Source: Auricularia sp. M13
Taxonomy: Eukaryota > Basidiomycota > Agaricomycetes > Auriculariales > Auriculariaceae
DNA length: 64,000 nucleotides
Direction: 5' to 3'
Assembly: GCA_037042915.1 (NCBI GenBank)
Contig: CM073196.1
Span: 2,294,001 to 2,358,000 of the forward strand
Position numbers and translations under genes: made by a program. The notes below the pieces were generated by a model. It was not told the DNA's origin, did no database searches, and saw only the letters and a program-made list of their open reading frames with translations. Shown here in pieces: positions 1 to 12,205 of the stretch. Positions within the stretch are counted from its first letter, which is position 1. Each line of letters starts with the position of its first letter.

Positions 1-1368
<1,368 letters not shown>

Positions 1369-2127
1369 ACCACTAGTACTGCAGAGTCCAGTGTATGAAC
1401 GCAGAGAGAGTCAAAAGCAGTGCCAAGGAGAAGGGTCCCTCGTCGGCAAAATCCGATATCGAGGTTGATTTTGAAGAGCTGGAGAATTTTTTGGAATGAA
1501 AATCTGAGTGAATTTGATCCTGGGAAATCCTATTTTTAAGCACTAGACTCATTTCAGGCCATTGCATCATTCATGAGCCATAAAAGCCGAGAAGCACCTG
1601 AGGTTGGGGTTTGGGCAGGTGGTGCTCCGGAAGCATTTAGGCTCAGGATGCAGATTGGTTCCGGCTACTGGTAGTGGTATTAGTAGTAGTGGTGATGGAC
1701 CTCTACAGAGCACAAATTGAGCAGTAACATACCATTCTGACGATATTTCAATGAGAAATTTGCTTCCATATGGCTTTTGGCTTGGGATGACTAAGCACCG
1801 GAAGCAAATAGGGGGGGAGGGGCTCCATTTAGAAGAATTTTTGGCCCTGTGTTCCGAGACCGAGGGACTGAGGAGACCAGACTGAGATACACCCGCACTA
1901 TTCCGAAAAACGCAGTCGTCACCATGCCGCAGCCGGCTGGGCTTGACTTTCCCCCACTACCGCTTCAGGACGGCCCTGACCTCTGGCTCCCACTTCACAT
2001 TCCCCCGACACGTTCTGTGACAGTCTGTCAAGTACAAAAACAAGTATAGACGCGGTAGCATTCAAAGTTATCTATGGACATTATGCTATGTACGATGTCA
2101 ATCCGGATGTCGGGCGTTGCGCGAGCT
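1369..2127. other. Intergenic region between AKR and aminotransferase 3' ends
   Basis: No gene is visible. The stretch holds an imperfect copy of the end of the AKR coding sequence (about 1455-1500) and a GGT/AGT-rich simple-sequence tract near 1670-1697. Both flanking genes end here, so it should contain two 3' untranslated regions. Confidence 0.5.
1668..1697. repeat. Imperfect GGT/AGT trinucleotide microsatellite
   Basis: The run is built from TGG, TAG and TGA-type triplets (tggtagtggt followed by attagtagta). It is non-coding and lies between genes. Confidence 0.5.
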
Positions 2128-4127
2128 CTAGTCGTTCTTGGCGTATCCCTCTCCAATGCCGTCCATATCATGCTTGTGGATTTTATTGAGCACGCGCTCA
2201 ATTGCGTCCAAGCCTACAGCCGCAAAAATCAGTCCAAGAGACTCAACATGCACCTTAACATACCCATATCCAAGTCCCTCATCGGAGGTCCATACGAAAT
2301 TCTGACAAAGTGGTGGCACGGCGACCTAAAGAGCTGAGAAAGAAAGCACGCGTCAGGCCCAGGTTCAATCGCCAGCTCGCACGACATACATCACGTCTAT
2401 GCGAAGGATTCACATCGAAGAAAATTCCCGGCTAAAATTTATGAGCAAGTGGACGACGAGCAAGGCAATGATCCTACATACCACAACGATGGTCTTCTCT
2501 TTGAGCAACTCTTCGAAGAAGGTCTGCAATTTTTGGTCAGTCAATCTATCGCACTCGCGTCAGTCTGCTACGTACCAAGCCGTTGTTAAGCGGAGGCGGC
2601 AGCGACTCGACATTTAGCCAGATATAGAACGTTGCGACTGGTGGGACATCGACTTTCAAGCCCATCTTCTCCAAACGGCCGAGGACGTGGTCACGCTTCT
2701 GCTTGAAGTAGCGCTGCAACGCGATGCGTTCCTGCAGGCAACGGGAGGGCTCGAGCAGCGGGAGGGCCGCAACCTGCAGCGGGTGATTCGCACCACCGTC
2801 GAGGAAGGAGCCAGACTGCGAGAGGGCGGTTATAAGGTTCTTCGGCCCAAGCACCCTGAGCGTTCTGTCAGAGTCATTGCGAGGCTGCGCTCGATCCCGC
2901 CTACCAGCATATGCGCCATCCCGGCAGGCGCCAGTTTTTGGTGAGGCCGTCGACGATAACGACGGCATCCTCGTTCACATCTTCAATGTACTGTGCCGAG
3001 GAAAGCGTCTTTCCAAAGTCCTCTTCCTTTTCCGGGTACAGATACCACGAGTAGAACTCGTCGAGGATAACGGTGCAGTGCTCGCGACTGAGACCAACGA
3101 GCTCCTTGAGATCCTCTCCCTCGATCGCCTGGCCGGTCGGGTTGCGAGGGTTGGAGGCTACGATGACGGTCAGACCTTGTCGATGGACATCCTTCTTGAC
3201 CTGGTCGATGTCAAGGCGGTACCGATCTTGTTGCTCTAGGATGGTCGGGATGGGGATGAGGCGCTTGAAGGCGCTGAGGACCTGTTGGTACGCGGTGTAG
3301 TCCGGCACCTGGTAGCCGCAGTACACGTCGCCGACGACAGCGGCAATTCTGCTGAGACCCGCTCGGCCACCAGGGACAATGGCGACGTTCTCGTGGGTAT
3401 ATTTGGAGGCTTTGTCTTTGCGGTACGTTTCGTTGTACAGGTTCGCTACCGCGGCACGAAGCGCTGGAGGCGATGAGTCTAAAGTTGGAAACAGGATTGC
3501 GATGACGTACAGACGAGCCCGGTCGTCGGCGCGTATTCGTTCGTCGCCTCGTCGATGTCCACGCTCGAGACGCGCGGGGGAGCACCGGGAATGGGACCCA
3601 CTGCACGCCGTCAGAACATGCCTGTGAGGATACACGAGCGAGGACGAGACCTTCGGGAGCGCCTTGGCCGAAATTTGCCCACTCGTGGCTGTTTGCGTAC
3701 GAGAAGCCATTAGCAATGGCTCGGTCACTGCAGTAGATCTGAGAAGACGCGTGAGCAGCGTGGATGGCAATAAGCGCGTCGGCGTACCACTCCAGTCGAG
3801 CCGGGGTGCTCGACGCCGGGAATGGTCTCCTCGTCCGGGTTGACCTCGTCGGGCAGGACGCCCTTCTTGCCATGGCCCGGGGCTGAGCGGAATATCTGTC
3901 CTCAGGCGTGAGAGACGGCAGACGGCACGACGCTGGACCGTGCGACGCACCTTGTGGGCCTCCGACTCGTGCTCCGACTTGGCCTGCTTCATGACGCGCT
4001 CCACGAGCTCTGTGGAAGGGGCGCGGGGCGGGAGAGACGGCGGCGGCGAGTGCGGGCGCGAGGGAGAGGGCGCGTCAGCATGCTTGTGGGCGAAACGGTG
4101 CAGCAAGTGGGATAATTTGGGGGCCAT
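2128..4127 (-). CDS. PLP-dependent aminotransferase, class I/II fold
   Basis: This is a fold-type I aminotransferase using pyridoxal phosphate; the amino donor and acceptor are unknown. Visible blocks are VASNPRNPTGQ (the NPxGN-like turn), VILDEFYSWY (the Asp that pairs with the PLP ring nitrogen and the following Tyr) and DGLTKNWRLPGWR, whose Lys should form the internal aldimine. The start is the ATG at 4125-4127 (MAPKLSHLLHRF). Exons then run to a last short exon ending at 2128 (GEGYAKND). Introns fit well, for example CW joined to VLGPKNLITAL, PGIFFDVNPSHRRD joined to the LFRSPCHHFV exon, and the final one near 2215-2250. One frame break is needed near 3803, inside a run of four G (C on the coding strand): the reading ETIPGVEHP must switch frame to continue ARLEWYADAL. 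The gene is divergent from the TMEM135-like gene. Confidence 0.82.
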
Positions 4128-4857
4128 GGGGAAGAGAAAGGACGGATAGGAGGGCTGGAAGCGGCCAGCAAAGTACCTTTAAACCGGTTTGGGGTGTGGG
4201 TCATGGTCACGGTGGGACGGGCTGCAGGCAGCGAGCAGGCAGGATGCAGGGAAGACTTGGTACGAGCCTGAGGCTGAGCCAGGGTCCACGCGGTATTTAT
4301 GGCGCGAAGCAGTGCGCCTGATGACACTTGCGCGGCATCTGTTTGCATCAGTCCCAGCCTGCCCCGCACGCGTCTGCTCATCGTCCATCTCGACGACCAT
4401 CACGGGTGCCCAATGTCCCGGCCCACGCTCGCCGACGCGCCTTGCACAGCGCGCACCCAGACAACGCGCGTCCGAAGAACAGCCCCAATTGCAATGAAAA
4501 ACTGTCGACGCGCCTCCGAGTGGCAGCGCGGTTGCCCGCGCAGAGAGCGAGATTGCGCAGTCCAGCAAGAAGCTTATGACGACACGCCCTCGGATGCAAG
4601 ATCTGCAGCAGAAACGCGAAACGCGTCGGGGACGCGCGCCAGCCTGCAAGCTGCGGGCGCCATGCAGAGAGGCATTCAGTACAGTAGCTGAGCAGTAAAT
4701 AGGCGGCACAGTGTCAACAGCCGTCAACGCTGCACTGTACGGCTCGCGAATTAGCCTGGCCGGGTGAATCACGTGGACGCGGGGGCGGGGACGAGAAAGA
4801 GAAGGCGCCCCAATGGATGGCCGTCGTCCCCACAATGCGCGACTTGCCGAATACAGC
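4128..4857. promoter_or_regulatory. Divergent promoter region, aminotransferase / TMEM135-like
   Basis: This 730 bp region separates two divergent starts and is very GC-rich. On the minus strand ATAAATA lies at about 4294-4301, roughly 170 bases before the aminotransferase ATG. On the plus strand TAAATAG lies near 4696-4702. These are possible TATA-like elements only. Open frames across the region have no recognisable product. Confidence 0.3.
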
Positions 4858-7240
4858 ATGTCCGCCCCCGACCCGCTCGACTCGGCGCGCCCAAGGCCGT
4901 CCGCGCCCGCACGCTCCCGCTCGTTCTTCGACGGGGCCGCGCCCAAACGCGCGCTCAAGAGCTTTGATAACCTCGTACGCCATCATTTTACGCACTCGCC
5001 AATCCACCCACAGATCCTTCCCCAGGTCAGCCTCGCCAACGACCAGGAGGCCCTCCGCCAGGCAGCGAGAAAGCTCGTCTGGCGCGATCGCGGAGAGCCA
5101 GTCACACAGCTCAACGACTTGCACGATTGTCTCCTCCATGCCGCAAAGGGCGCCGCGCGTGCGTACCAGCGCTACATGCCAATTCCTCGAGATCTCAACC
5201 ACTCTTGCAGGCGCCGGTGGCCTCGCGTTTGGCATACGGTCTGGCGTAAATCTGTTCCTGCTGCTGTTTCGGGTCTTCAGAACGCCAAAGTGAGCCTGTC
5301 TGCGACTTGCACGCCTACGAGGCTTATGACGTGTGTACTGCCAGGGACTTGCGCTTTGCCATCGTCCGCCATGCCGTCCTCGGACCTGACTCGCTCCGTT
5401 TCGGCGCCATGATAGGTTTGCACGCATTGTCCGTTCTCATAGTACATGGCTTGACAAGATCTCAGGTTCATTCGTGGCCATCTATAAATTTCTCTATAAT
5501 GCCATTCCGCTCGTCTCGTCGTCTACTCCGTCGTCGCCGTTACCTGCCGAAAGCCTGCCGCTCTACATGGCCCCCTCGCACGGTCATGGACAACTGCGCG
5601 CGCTCGAGCCCATGCTCGATCGTCGCGTCGTTGACACGCCCGACGAAATAGACACGGGCACGCGGAATACGACGGGTGTCAACACCCCAGGCGCGTTATC
5701 CGCAAAGGCGCTGGAGCATCAACTCTGGATCCGCAAGAAGGGCTTGCGACGACACGCTTTTTTGCCGGTGCCATTGCAGGCGCCATCGCCATCCTCTTTG
5801 AGCGCAGAGACCGACGCGTCGGCATCGCGCAGCAGCTCTTCGTGCGCGGGCTCCAGGGTTCATACAACTACCATGCGGAGAAGCGCGGCATTCGCATCCC
5901 GCACGGCGATGTCATTGTTTTTACGCTTGCCTGCGCACAGATCATGTATGCGTACACCATGCGGCCCGATACGATACCCAGGGGGTATAACCTTTGGTAC
6001 GCATTATTTTGCCTTCTTTTTTGTTAGCGAGCGCTGACTACGATTGTATCTACAGGATTCAGGAAGCGTCGAAGACGCTGCCCCAGAGCGTACATGCGAA
6101 TCGTACGCTCACGCGAGATCATGCCCTCGATGTAGGAGACGTGCAGACCATTCTGAGCAGCAAGGCATGCACCCATTTGAGTTGCTCGGCATCTACTGAC
6201 ATTGCGCTACAGCATCGAATAGCGACTGCTCACAACCGTTCAGTCCTGCTCGACCTCATCAACACTGCGCAGAATAATCCCGCGCAGCTCCCACACCATG
6301 GGCCGTGCGCCCTGGTGCACCCATGGATGGATTCATGCGTTATGGTGCAGGTAGAGCGATTCATCGAGGTCTTTACGTTCGTCCAATACCCCTCTTCCGT
6401 CCGGCCGCACAAGACTCATCGTTCCTGCTTAGCTGGATGATGCCCATATACGGTGCTTACACCTCATCCCGACGATTTTGTTCAAGGTATATCGTTAACG
6501 ATCGTTTCGACACGCAATGTCTCAAGTAAACTTCGTCCATAGCGCCATGTGTTCTTCAAGAAACCAGCGCCGCTCATCGGCCAATCGCTGCTCAACACCA
6601 TACGCAGCAGTACGTTCCTGAGTGTCTTCGTTCTCATTTTCCAAGGTGGGCCTTCGTGAAATTCGCGACTATTGCAGCAGTCGTTGATGGCGCATGACGT
6701 TAGGGAGCATGTGCATCAAGTCGAATGCGTACGAGTATTTCTCGTCGCCGCAGCGGCGGCCATTCAAATTGCCCGAGTGGTTGCTCCGTGTACTCATCAC
6801 GAAGCCCTCGTACTGGGTTCTCGGAGCCATGACAGGCATGTCGCTCTTCGTCGAGGCTCCCAGGCGTCGCGGCGACTGGCGATGTACGTGATGCCGAAGG
6901 CGCTGGAGAGTTACTGGACGATGTATATGCGCAAACTGGGCATCACAAAGCTTTTCCGCGGCAGCGAAAGCTTGGTAAGGCGTATCACTGAACGCAACGA
7001 TACTGTGCTGACCTGAATTGTTCAGTTTACTGCGATCGCGATGGGAATGTTCATGGTACGTGGGGCGTTTCAGTTGACACAGATTATATTTGAGGCTGAC
7101 TTATTTTCCAGAGCACGTACCAGGTGTGTCGCGTGACGATCGGCCCGTGGACTCTGCTCTAATACCTTTTGCAGAACTCTCCCGAGCATCTGAGCGGTTA
7201 TGCACGCCGGATAATGTACCAACTCATGGGCCCAAACTGA
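4858..7240 (+). CDS. TMEM135-like multi-pass membrane protein
   Basis: The translated exons resemble the fungal TMEM135 family, membrane proteins related to Tim17-type repeats and linked in animals to peroxisomes and mitochondria. Recognisable pieces are the glycine-rich segment GGLAFGIRSGVNLFLLLF, QLFVRGLQGSYN, the Cys/His block HHGPCALVHPWMDSC, MMPIYG, FLSVFVLIFQ and YWVLGAMTGMSLFVE. The end is the TGA at 7238-7240 after YQLMGPN. I chose the ATG at 4858 (MSAPDPLD); an in-frame ATG at 4813 adds 15 residues. Intron joins such as FGAMI/GSFVAIYKF (near 5423-5468) and NLW/IQEASK (near 6000-6055) are clean. One intron, 6165-6212, appears to be GC-AG. Three one-base frame breaks are needed, at the T6 run 5758-5763, near 6457 and near 6876. 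I am sure of the family resemblance, less so of the function. Confidence 0.7.
6165..6212 (+). other. Probable GC-AG intron in TMEM135-like gene
   Basis: The exon ending LSSK (AAG) is followed by GCATGC. The next exon (HRIATAHNRS) follows CTACAG in the right phase. No GT donor in this stretch keeps the frame. Confidence 0.45.
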
Positions 7241-7696
7241 ACATTGCATGGCTAGTTGGCTCTGTTGCATTAACTAGGTTATTATCGTATGTACTCATTC
7301 ACGGCTCCACGGCCGCCCAAATCCAAATCATTCCAAGTACGCCTCACCCCGAATTCAGACTCTCTCGGCGTGTCAACATGTGCTGCTCAAACTTTGCAAC
7401 AGGAAATGAATTTTGTGCCGCCCCGAATATCGAGGTGAAGGGTCTGCGTGCGGCTCTCCGTGCAACGTGGCATTTATTCGGATGCCGTTATGACTGCTTT
7501 TCTGGAATGCGAGCGGGTATGAACCCATTTCGGCTCCCTCAGGCCTCTGTCCTTGTCAGAGTTCTGGCCGAATAGGGCCAACGGGTACCGGCCCGCGCGA
7601 ATGCTATCACTGGGGATCAGCAGTATAAAGCCCATGCTGCTAGCGACCGATGTGGGCAAGCCGTGTGCTTCCCCTCAACACCAGCAGATCTTCGAC
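7241..7696 (+). promoter_or_regulatory. Spacer carrying the Argonaute promoter
   Basis: The 456 bp spacer has no recognised gene. A good TATA box (TATAAAG, 7624-7630) lies 67-73 bases before the Argonaute ATG. That spacing suits transcription starting near 7655 and argues against the in-frame upstream codons. Confidence 0.45.
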
Positions 7697-10600
7697 ATGC
7701 CCGTCGTCATCAACCCCATCGCGAACGAAGTCGCCAAAGTCGACTTCCCTCAGCGTCCGCCCCGCCGCGGCGACGAAGGGGACCAGGTCGTCCGTGCCAC
7801 CGCCAATAATTTCCTGGTCAACCGTCTCCCCGACAAACCGATGTTTCATTACGATGGTGTGTCGTATCGTCCTCGTCCTCGTTGCTTCTGACGGTTCCTC
7901 GCCGCCGCAACGACCCTGCAGTCTGTAAGTGATTCGCTTGACCTTTCGGCGGCGCAGACTGATCTGAGGCGACTCTAGCGATTCGATACAAGTTCCCTAA
8001 CGAAATGCGCCAGAAGAAAAACGAGAAAGGCGAGATTCTCCCACCCGATCCGTTCGACGTCGGAAAGGGGATCGCGCACAAGATCGTTTACAGGATGCAA
8101 GTCGAGAACCCGACGATCTTCACTGGTGCCAAGGCCGCATACGACGGTCGCAAAAATCTGTATCTTATATACGAGCCAAACATGCCTCGCGCAGGAGCCA
8201 ATGTCTGTAGTCCCGTTCATCTGTGATTCTTTTTTTTTACTGATATGCGTCATGGTGGTTCAGTTTACTATCATTCTCGACCCGCTTGCAGGCAAACAGG
8301 CCAGCCTGCGCGACCATTTTGAAGTTTCGATCAAGTTTGCGACGACCGTGGATATAGACATGCTCCGTCGTTTCGTCCGGGGCGGCGCGATCACCGACGG
8401 TGCAATGCGTCGCAGCGCACACATCAACGCAGCGACGGCTGTCATGTATATCAACGAGATGCTGCGCACAATTCCAATGCAGTAAGTTTCCGTTGTCTGA
8501 AGCTCCACGTTCACAGTATTCTGACTCTGCGCCAGGTCTGACCAGTGGATCAATGCGGGAAGAATGTTCCTCAGCGCGGAGAAGTCGCGCCAGAAGTATC
8601 TCGCGCAGTCTGGCATCGTGCTCGTGTCGGGTTTCTTTATGTCCGTATACTTCATCATACCGCAACCTTGTGCGCTAAATTCATATTTAGGAGTGTGCGG
8701 CCTTGCCTCAGCGGCATCGCGGTCAACGTCGACAGTGCCGTTGGCCTCATGTAGGATGAACTGTTTTGTAGTCGATCGTGACTTAAACGTATTTCAGGTA
8801 TCCGAACCTGGATCTCCTCACCGTCATCCAGCACTTCCTCGGCATCCGTGACATCCGCAAACTCCGTGCCCGCGACTTTCTCAATACGCCAGAAGCGGCC
8901 GCCCTCATCAAGCACATCAAGGGCGTCAGGGTAGTTGTCAACGTGGGCCGCTGCCCCGAGAAAGGACACAAGATTATCGGACTTGCGGCGAGTGCCAACG
9001 AATACGACTTCCGCAATACGAACGAGGAGACCGTGACCATCAGGGTAACTTTCTTATCACTTTCCAAAACGTCAGACTGATCGGTTTGCCAGGACCACTA
9101 CCGCCACGTCCATAACTACACCTTGACCCATCCCGACATCATTTGCGTTCAGGTAGGCTTCAACAAGCAGAAGCCGATTGTCTACCCCGTGGAGATTTGT
9201 GTGGTATGTGTTGCACCACTCGCAAAGAATTGTATTGCTCGCACTAAATGTGTACATTATCAGATTTTGGGCGGTCAACTGTACAAGAAGGCCATCCCCC
9301 CAGACGTTACGCGGGAAATGCTCCGCTTTGGTCCGAATAATCCTGCAAACCGCCTGCAGGATATTGTGGCTGGGTTCAAGGTGCGTCTCAGGCTAGTATT
9401 GCTTGTGAACGGCGTAGGAACTGACTCTTACAATCTGCAATGATAGATGCTCGACTTGAACAAGGCTGTTCGTAGCAACGGCATAAATGTCGACTCGAAC
9501 TTGCTGCAGGTGCAAGGCCGCATTCTCAAGGCCCCGCCACTGTGGTTCAAGCAGCGTGACGGCCGCGAGCTGATGGTCCAGCCGGTAAGCTGTTCGGGAA
9601 GGTCAATTGACTCGTGGCTCACACGTGGTATAGCCCCCAACCAGTCAATACACGCTTCCGGGAAAGGCATTCATGTTCGCCGCAGAGGTCAAAACGTGGG
9701 CCGTTTTGACTCTCTTTGATCCTCGCGTAAGTGTAGGACGTAATTCAAGCATATATCAGGTATTGACAGCGTTGCCGCATTCGTAGGAGCGCGATTACCG
9801 GGAAATCGCCCAGCGGTTCGCCCGTGCCCTCTACAGCGTTCTTCGGGGGATGGGTATGTCTTTTTCCCCGGTTATATATGCAGCAGCTGACGAAAGCAAT
9901 GCCAGGAATGAGTATCTCACATTCCGCAACCTGATCTATGCTGTTTTCCTGATCTCCCATGCGTAGATCCCAGCGAGCCTATGTTCAACGAGGCCGCCGT
10001 CATCAGCGATATTCCCGCTGCACTGGACCAGACCGCGCAACGGTTTCCGAGAGAGCATCTTCCGCTCATTGTCGTGGTAAGGCTGTACCGCGTAGTTACG
10101 TCGTCATGTATCAATTCGCTGTAGATTCTTCCGCAGGCAGCCGCGGAGGCACGCCACGCTGTCAAGTGGTGGGGCGACACACAAAAAGGCGTCCCAACTC
10201 AGTGTGTACGCATTGACAAGATTCGCGGCGTGAGTCCGTCATGACTGTACTACGGGTATTGCTGACGGGGCACATAGGTCAAGGACGACTACCTCCATAA
10301 CCTAGCGCTGAAGTATTTGTTGTGGGCAAAACGCTAGACAGCGCTGATGGGGTCTGGCAGGATTAACACGCGTCTAGGAGGCATCAACCACTACATCGAC
10401 AAGGCGGCAGTCCCGTGGTACGTGTGCCACCCAATTTTGCATCTTGCATTCATATTCTCTATCAGGGGAACGCGCACTGCGATGGTCATTGGTCCGTTCT
10501 GTGTGGCACATACTCATGTGTTCAGTATACTAGAACTCTCGCTCTACAGGAGCCGACGTTTCTCACCCGCCTGCCGGGGAAACGTCGCAGCCGTCTGTGA

Positions 10601-12002
10601 GCGCAATGTGCGCTTCCATCGATCGCCCACTGGCGAAGTACATTGCGACATCGCGGGTTCAGACGCGCCGCAACGAGTCCATTGAGGACTTCCAGGAGAT
10701 GATGATCGTAAGTTGCAAGCGTACGGTCTATCTGCTACCCAGTACTCATTTGTCTTCTACAGTACCTCCTGGAAGGATTCCGTCGTGCTCGTGATGTTCC
10801 TCGCGACCAGATGCATGCGATTCCGCGCGCGGAAAGGCTTGCGCGCATTTGGCCTACCATCATCGTCATCTATCGCGACGGTGTCGGGGAAGGCCAATAT
10901 GCCGCCGGTACGTTCAAGTTGTCTGCCTCTTGGGGTGTCGGTGCAATGTTTTGTGTTGCAGTCACGGATTTCGAAGTTGCCGCCGCACAAGGTGCTGTGC
11001 ATCGTGTTTGTCCCAACGGATTAAGCTCATCTTTTGCAGCGGCCGTTCAAGCCATCAAGGAACGGTACAACGAGATGGATGCGCCTCGATGTGCCATTTC
11101 ATATATCATCGTATCGAAAAAGGTAAGCCGTTCCAACGAGGCTTTCGAGATTCACCAACTGAAGTTGCTCAGCATCATCAACGTTTCTTCCCAGAGAGCC
11201 GCAGTGCTGACAAGAAAGGCAACTGCTTCCCAGGTTCGTTGCCAATGTAGAGCCCGTATCACGCACTGATCTATGTCAGGCTCTGTCTTTGATGATTCGG
11301 TCGCCCATCCTAGTGACTTCTCCTTTCCCGTTGTTTCCTTCCCGTATCTGACCAATCTCAGCTCTCTTTGATTTCTACCTACAGTCCCAAGCCGCCATCA
11401 TCGGCAGTATGTGCTTTCTGCCGTTGTGCATGTCGGACTAGGCTCACTTTCAGCACTAGCGGCACGCCCGGCCCATTATATCCTCACGTATGACGACAAT
11501 AACTTCTCGGTGGAAAAGTGAGTATACCTCGTTGTTCAAATCTCTGCTCATATCCCTGCAGCTTGCAGAAACTTTCGTATCACCTTTGTTACGTCTACGC
11601 CCGAGCGACTCGGTCGGTGTCCATTCCTGCCCCGGTCTATGTGAGTTTGGCGATATTACAGACATGAGCTAATTTATATCAACAGTACGCGGACGTACGT
11701 ATTCCAGCCGTTATCGGTACCAAACACGGACCTGCGCGTCCGAAGGGCTGGAGATCGTATCGCACGGTCTCCTGACCTGAGGGCACGCAGCTCCGCGGAG
11801 GGGACCATGACGCATTCCGAGATGATAACCTAACATTTCCTTACAGATTATTTGCGGCCGATCCAAATTCATGTTCAAGCCCGGCGTACTATCGGACACC
11901 GGCAGCGTCGCATCCGGGGGACCGGCTTACACCCTCCAGGACTGGCAGCAGGCATACACCAATCTTCACCGTGCTCAGCAGAGTCTCATGTACTTCATTT
12001 AA
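7697..12002 (+). CDS. Argonaute (RNA interference slicer)
   Basis: This is an Argonaute, the small-RNA-guided effector of RNA silencing, with many introns. Order along the gene: N domain (from MPVVINPIANEV; IRYKFPNEMRQKK after the second intron), linker 1, PAZ (about 9000-9210, NYTLTHPDIICVQ), linker 2, MID (KWWGDTQKGVPTQCVR, about 10165-10210) and PIWI. PIWI carries GADVSHP (first catalytic Asp, about 10550), the glutamate region NESIEDFQEMM (about 10670-10705) and YRDGVGEGQY (second Asp, about 10870-10900). The usual fourth residue, His in animal AGO2, is Asp here (APVYYAD, about 11627-11705). HHQRFFP and the C-terminal MYFI are present and the stop is at 12000-12002. The product looks catalytically complete with a DEDD set. 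The second exon near 7855-7930 is the least certain. The gene runs in the same direction as the next two genes but shows no operon features. Confidence 0.93.
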
Positions 12003-12205
12003 ACGTCTCCTTCTCAGCCCAATGGCAGAATAACGATTAGCAAGTGTTGAACCTCTGCATTCGCTCATCGAACCACGAGAAATATCTTAAGTATCAAAGT
12101 GAACTGGATCGGTGTGAGGGTGTGTTGGTCGGTACCGGCCCGACAAGCTGGCGGCGTAACTTGACCAGGCAACTCACTCACTCACCTCGACTTGCTCTCG
12201 CCACC

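Noticed and set aside
2687-3239. Plus-strand open frames over the aminotransferase
   Set aside because: They are antisense to the conserved PLP-enzyme blocks and show no domain.
7553-7696. Upstream in-frame extension of Argonaute (48 codons)
   Set aside because: A TATA box at 7624-7630 lies inside it and the added residues resemble no Argonaute N-terminus. The start at 7697 is preferred.
9590-9720. Suspected frame break in the Argonaute linker near 9657
   Set aside because: Re-reading with the intron acceptor at 9633 gives an unbroken frame (YTLPGKAFMFAAEVKTW), so no break is needed.
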